A stretch of 64,000 nucleotides of DNA, from positions 1,379,984-1,443,983 of the forward strand of contig NC_092564.1 of assembly GCF_037975245.1 (NCBI RefSeq), written 5' to 3'. Of this stretch, positions 61,399 to 64,000 are shown piece by piece; the first letter of the stretch is position 1; each line of letters starts with the position of its first letter. The notes under the pieces are model-generated. The model was given only the letters and a program-made list of their open reading frames with translations, did no database searches and was not told where the DNA came from. The stretch is from Apostichopus japonicus (lineage: Eukaryota; Echinodermata; Holothuroidea; Aspidochirotida; Stichopodidae). Position numbers and translations under genes: made by a program.

Positions 61399-64000
61399 CT
61401 AGAGACAAGAAATATCAAACTCATGAGATTATTGCTCTAAGGATGACTAAAGGACATCATCCTTTAGTTTCATCTCAGTTTCTTATTTTAATTATCAAAT
61501 AGCAAACCAACATGGCTGTCACACAGCTGTCCTTTGTATTCATTTGGCATATTTGAACTGTATGTCAAACAAAACTTCAACTAAAGTCTCTTTCTTTGAA
61601 TTTGTTTTCCTTTGCAAATATAAATACAAACATTTACAACTAATCTCAATTCTCATTCTTAAATTAAGGTCGACCAGAATAATAGATATTTCTCTGTATT
61701 TTCTAACTCCTGTAATGATTGCCTGTGTCATACCAGACTGCGGCAACATTCCAGATCAAAAGGAAACTCAATGATGAGAAATTCAATCAACTGTAATACA
61801 GAAGAACAAAAGAATTAAGCTTCAGAACAAAACGTGAGTTTGTAAACAAAAATGCAATAGCGCCACTAGGGAATTTCCTGATGTTGATTACACCACACAG
61901 CCATTCGGGCGCCTACACTTTCATAGCCTAGATACAATGATGCACTGAGCAAACAAACAGTATTAAAAGAAAGTAATTATGTGTTTTACGAGAACAGTTG
62001 AATTATATAATCTGCTTATTGCTGCTAACATCTTTGGAGTATGTTTGAAGAAGACTATCAATTTCAGTAATTGCAACTTATTTCGAAAATTATGTTTATC
62101 AATTTGAACAGAGGAAATGTATGGGAATTGGTGAGTATGGGCATGTCATAGTGTTTTTAATTATCATAAAGGAGCATATTAATAATGAATGTTACTCGTT
62201 TTCATTTCAGTTTATTACATAATAAATTATAGACTCATTTCTAGGAAGTGGCATCAGTAATTTAGCTAGGAGAGTACAACCAGTGGTGCATGCACCTTCC
62301 AACATTTACAAAGCATCCCAAACTCCGACATGCAAACTAATGAGTCAATCCTCATAATCTCTTCTATCTCCCCCCCCCATCATGAACACACCCCCCTTCC
62401 CTACTCCTCCCACCCCAGTACACAAAGTCACCAGCTGCCAAAAGACAAAGTTAATCACTATGCAATCTTGAAATACTAAACACTTAATGAATTTCATTAT
62501 TTCATTTAATTATATATTTGATCCAATCACAAGAACAGTATACAATTAACAAAGTATGAAAACACAAAGCAGATCAGGATGTACAAAAGGAAACCAAATT
62601 CCTGTTGCCCGGAGGCCTGTTCACCCTTACAATAAGAGACTTGGAACTAAAATAAATATAAGTGGTCAGTATGACTGAAATTATTTATCTAAGAAAATCC
62701 AGGAAAACAGACATGGAATGAAATAATTCCCAAAATGGCTTCGTAGAATTTATAATACCATATGAAAACATATTGACTATATACAAATAATCTGTGGAAC
62801 TAAGTGGCATATTCTACACATCTGTGTTGCTCTACCAATTCAGTTAGTTGCACAGACATGTATTTTTGAAAGTTAATCAGTTGAAATCAATACTGTTCAA
62901 ACCCTGTGCACTACAATGTACTGAATGAGAAGAAGTGTTGGAAGGGGAAGGATAAAGGTGAAGGAAAGAGATCAGGAATATGGAATAGAGGGGGGAGGGG
63001 TGGGGAAGGTGAAGGGGCCAAGGAAGGGGACAATTGTGAAGTGGTGTATTTATTGGCAGACACAACTGAGGATGCAAACATTTTTCTTTTTGTCTGTGCA
63101 GGATTAAAGGGAGGGAAGGCAGGATCATGTGACATAAAATAGACACATACATAAACAATAGGTTAGAAGACTACAGGCCTAACATTGTTGCCGAAACTGT
63201 TAATATGATGCAAACTTCATTTGATCAAATCTCTACAGTGACTGTTAGTTTAGTTTAGTAGAAAAAAAGTATCAGGAGGGACACTCAAGTCACCATCAAG
63301 GACCCTATAGGAGAGAAGAAACTAGAGCACCAATGGTGCAGAAGCTCATACCTTTTTGAACTTAAAATGTAGGGCCCACAAAACTTTATGGCCCACCAAA
63401 TTTCAGGCCATTTTTCAGATTCCACCAATTTTGGGCCCATGAGGGATAACCCCCCCCCCCTCCTTTAGCAGAATCCTGGCCACACCACTGGCTATAATTC
63501 CTATTTTCCCCCTTTAAATCCTATTTTACCCACTCTCTCAAACAATACCACTGACCTACCCTATTAAACTTTCTCCCCTCTACCTGAGCAGACCTGAAGC
63601 ACTCCTTGCCAAAATTTTGGCTGGCTGCCTACAATACCTCAGGCTCAAAGACTTCTAAGAATCGGCAAGTGCTGATTGGCTATAGGGCTCTCATGCTTAC
63701 AGTTCGACAGTTAATAACAACTCCCAGTCCTGCTTTAATTCCACTAACAGCCTCTGCAGAGCTTAACCACAAATGTAAACAAACACTGTAGAGACTGGGA
63801 GACAAATTAAAGGAGCTTTGGCAAAAAGTGAAGGCTCAGATTTTTTTAAACAATGGGGATTAATTGTAATTAATTAACTTTTGACCAAAAATTATTAGGC
63901 ATCACCTAATTCATACACAATCCAACAATCATCAGTTCAACTTTGAATATGATCCATCAAAATCTTGAGATTGAGATATTTGAAAATATTACAAAGAATG
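61399..64000. other. CDK4/6 intronic sequence
   Basis: The upstream kinase exons (expected to hold the DMWSVGCIFAE segment) were not found here. A purine-rich stretch lies at 62930-63120. A transposon-end-like sequence (poly-C then GGCCACACCACTGG) ends near 63491. Confidence 0.45.

Overview
The window is AT-rich animal genomic DNA. It has small exons separated by long introns, GT/AG splice sites, many minisatellites, and short non-autonomous transposons whose ends carry poly-G runs. Genes recognised from translated exons are single orthologues of vertebrate families (an E-protein/TCF bHLH factor, HYPK, the heme transporter HRG1/SLC48A1, and CDK4/6). Gene content, repeat style and intron structure suggest a marine invertebrate, probably a deuterostome such as an echinoderm. 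That placement is inference; no species marker was seen.

Layout: (1) 1-15.5 kb is the 5' part of an E-protein gene on the minus strand. The exon holding its start codon and AD1/PCET motif is at 9347-9543, a candidate non-coding first exon ends at 15474, and the rest of the gene lies beyond the left edge. This stretch also holds a 2.1-kb, 63-bp minisatellite and a nested palindromic repeat. (2) 15.5-23.2 kb holds a possible divergent promoter and a tentative plus-strand gene (exons 16654-16726 and 22749 onward) whose second exon has in-frame stops. (3) 23.2-30 kb holds a cluster of perfect CRE palindromes, a 150-bp 5'-truncated non-LTR retrotransposon with target-site duplications, and a set of minus-strand exons of an unrecognised gene (28356-29941). 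(4) 30.2-35.4 kb is repeats: a 1.35-kb DNA transposon with a second inverted-repeat pair inside it, a repeat carrying DR1 sites, and a 492-bp tandem duplication. (5) 35.98-39.78 kb is a complete four-exon HYPK gene (minus), with a small TIR element and a hammerhead-ribozyme-like motif in its first two introns. (6) 40.2-42.0 kb is a cluster of nested MITE-like elements. (7) 42.78-44.86 kb is HRG1/SLC48A1 (plus, three coding exons), with a tandem duplication that copied most of its first exon. (8) 44.9-60.1 kb has no gene I can support. (9) 60.1-64 kb is the 3' end of CDK4/6 (minus), which carries an unusual acidic C-terminal tail.

The recognised genes act in unrelated processes (transcription, N-terminal acetylation/proteostasis, heme transport, G1 cell cycle) and form no operon or pathway. 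No CRISPR array, rRNA or tRNA was seen.
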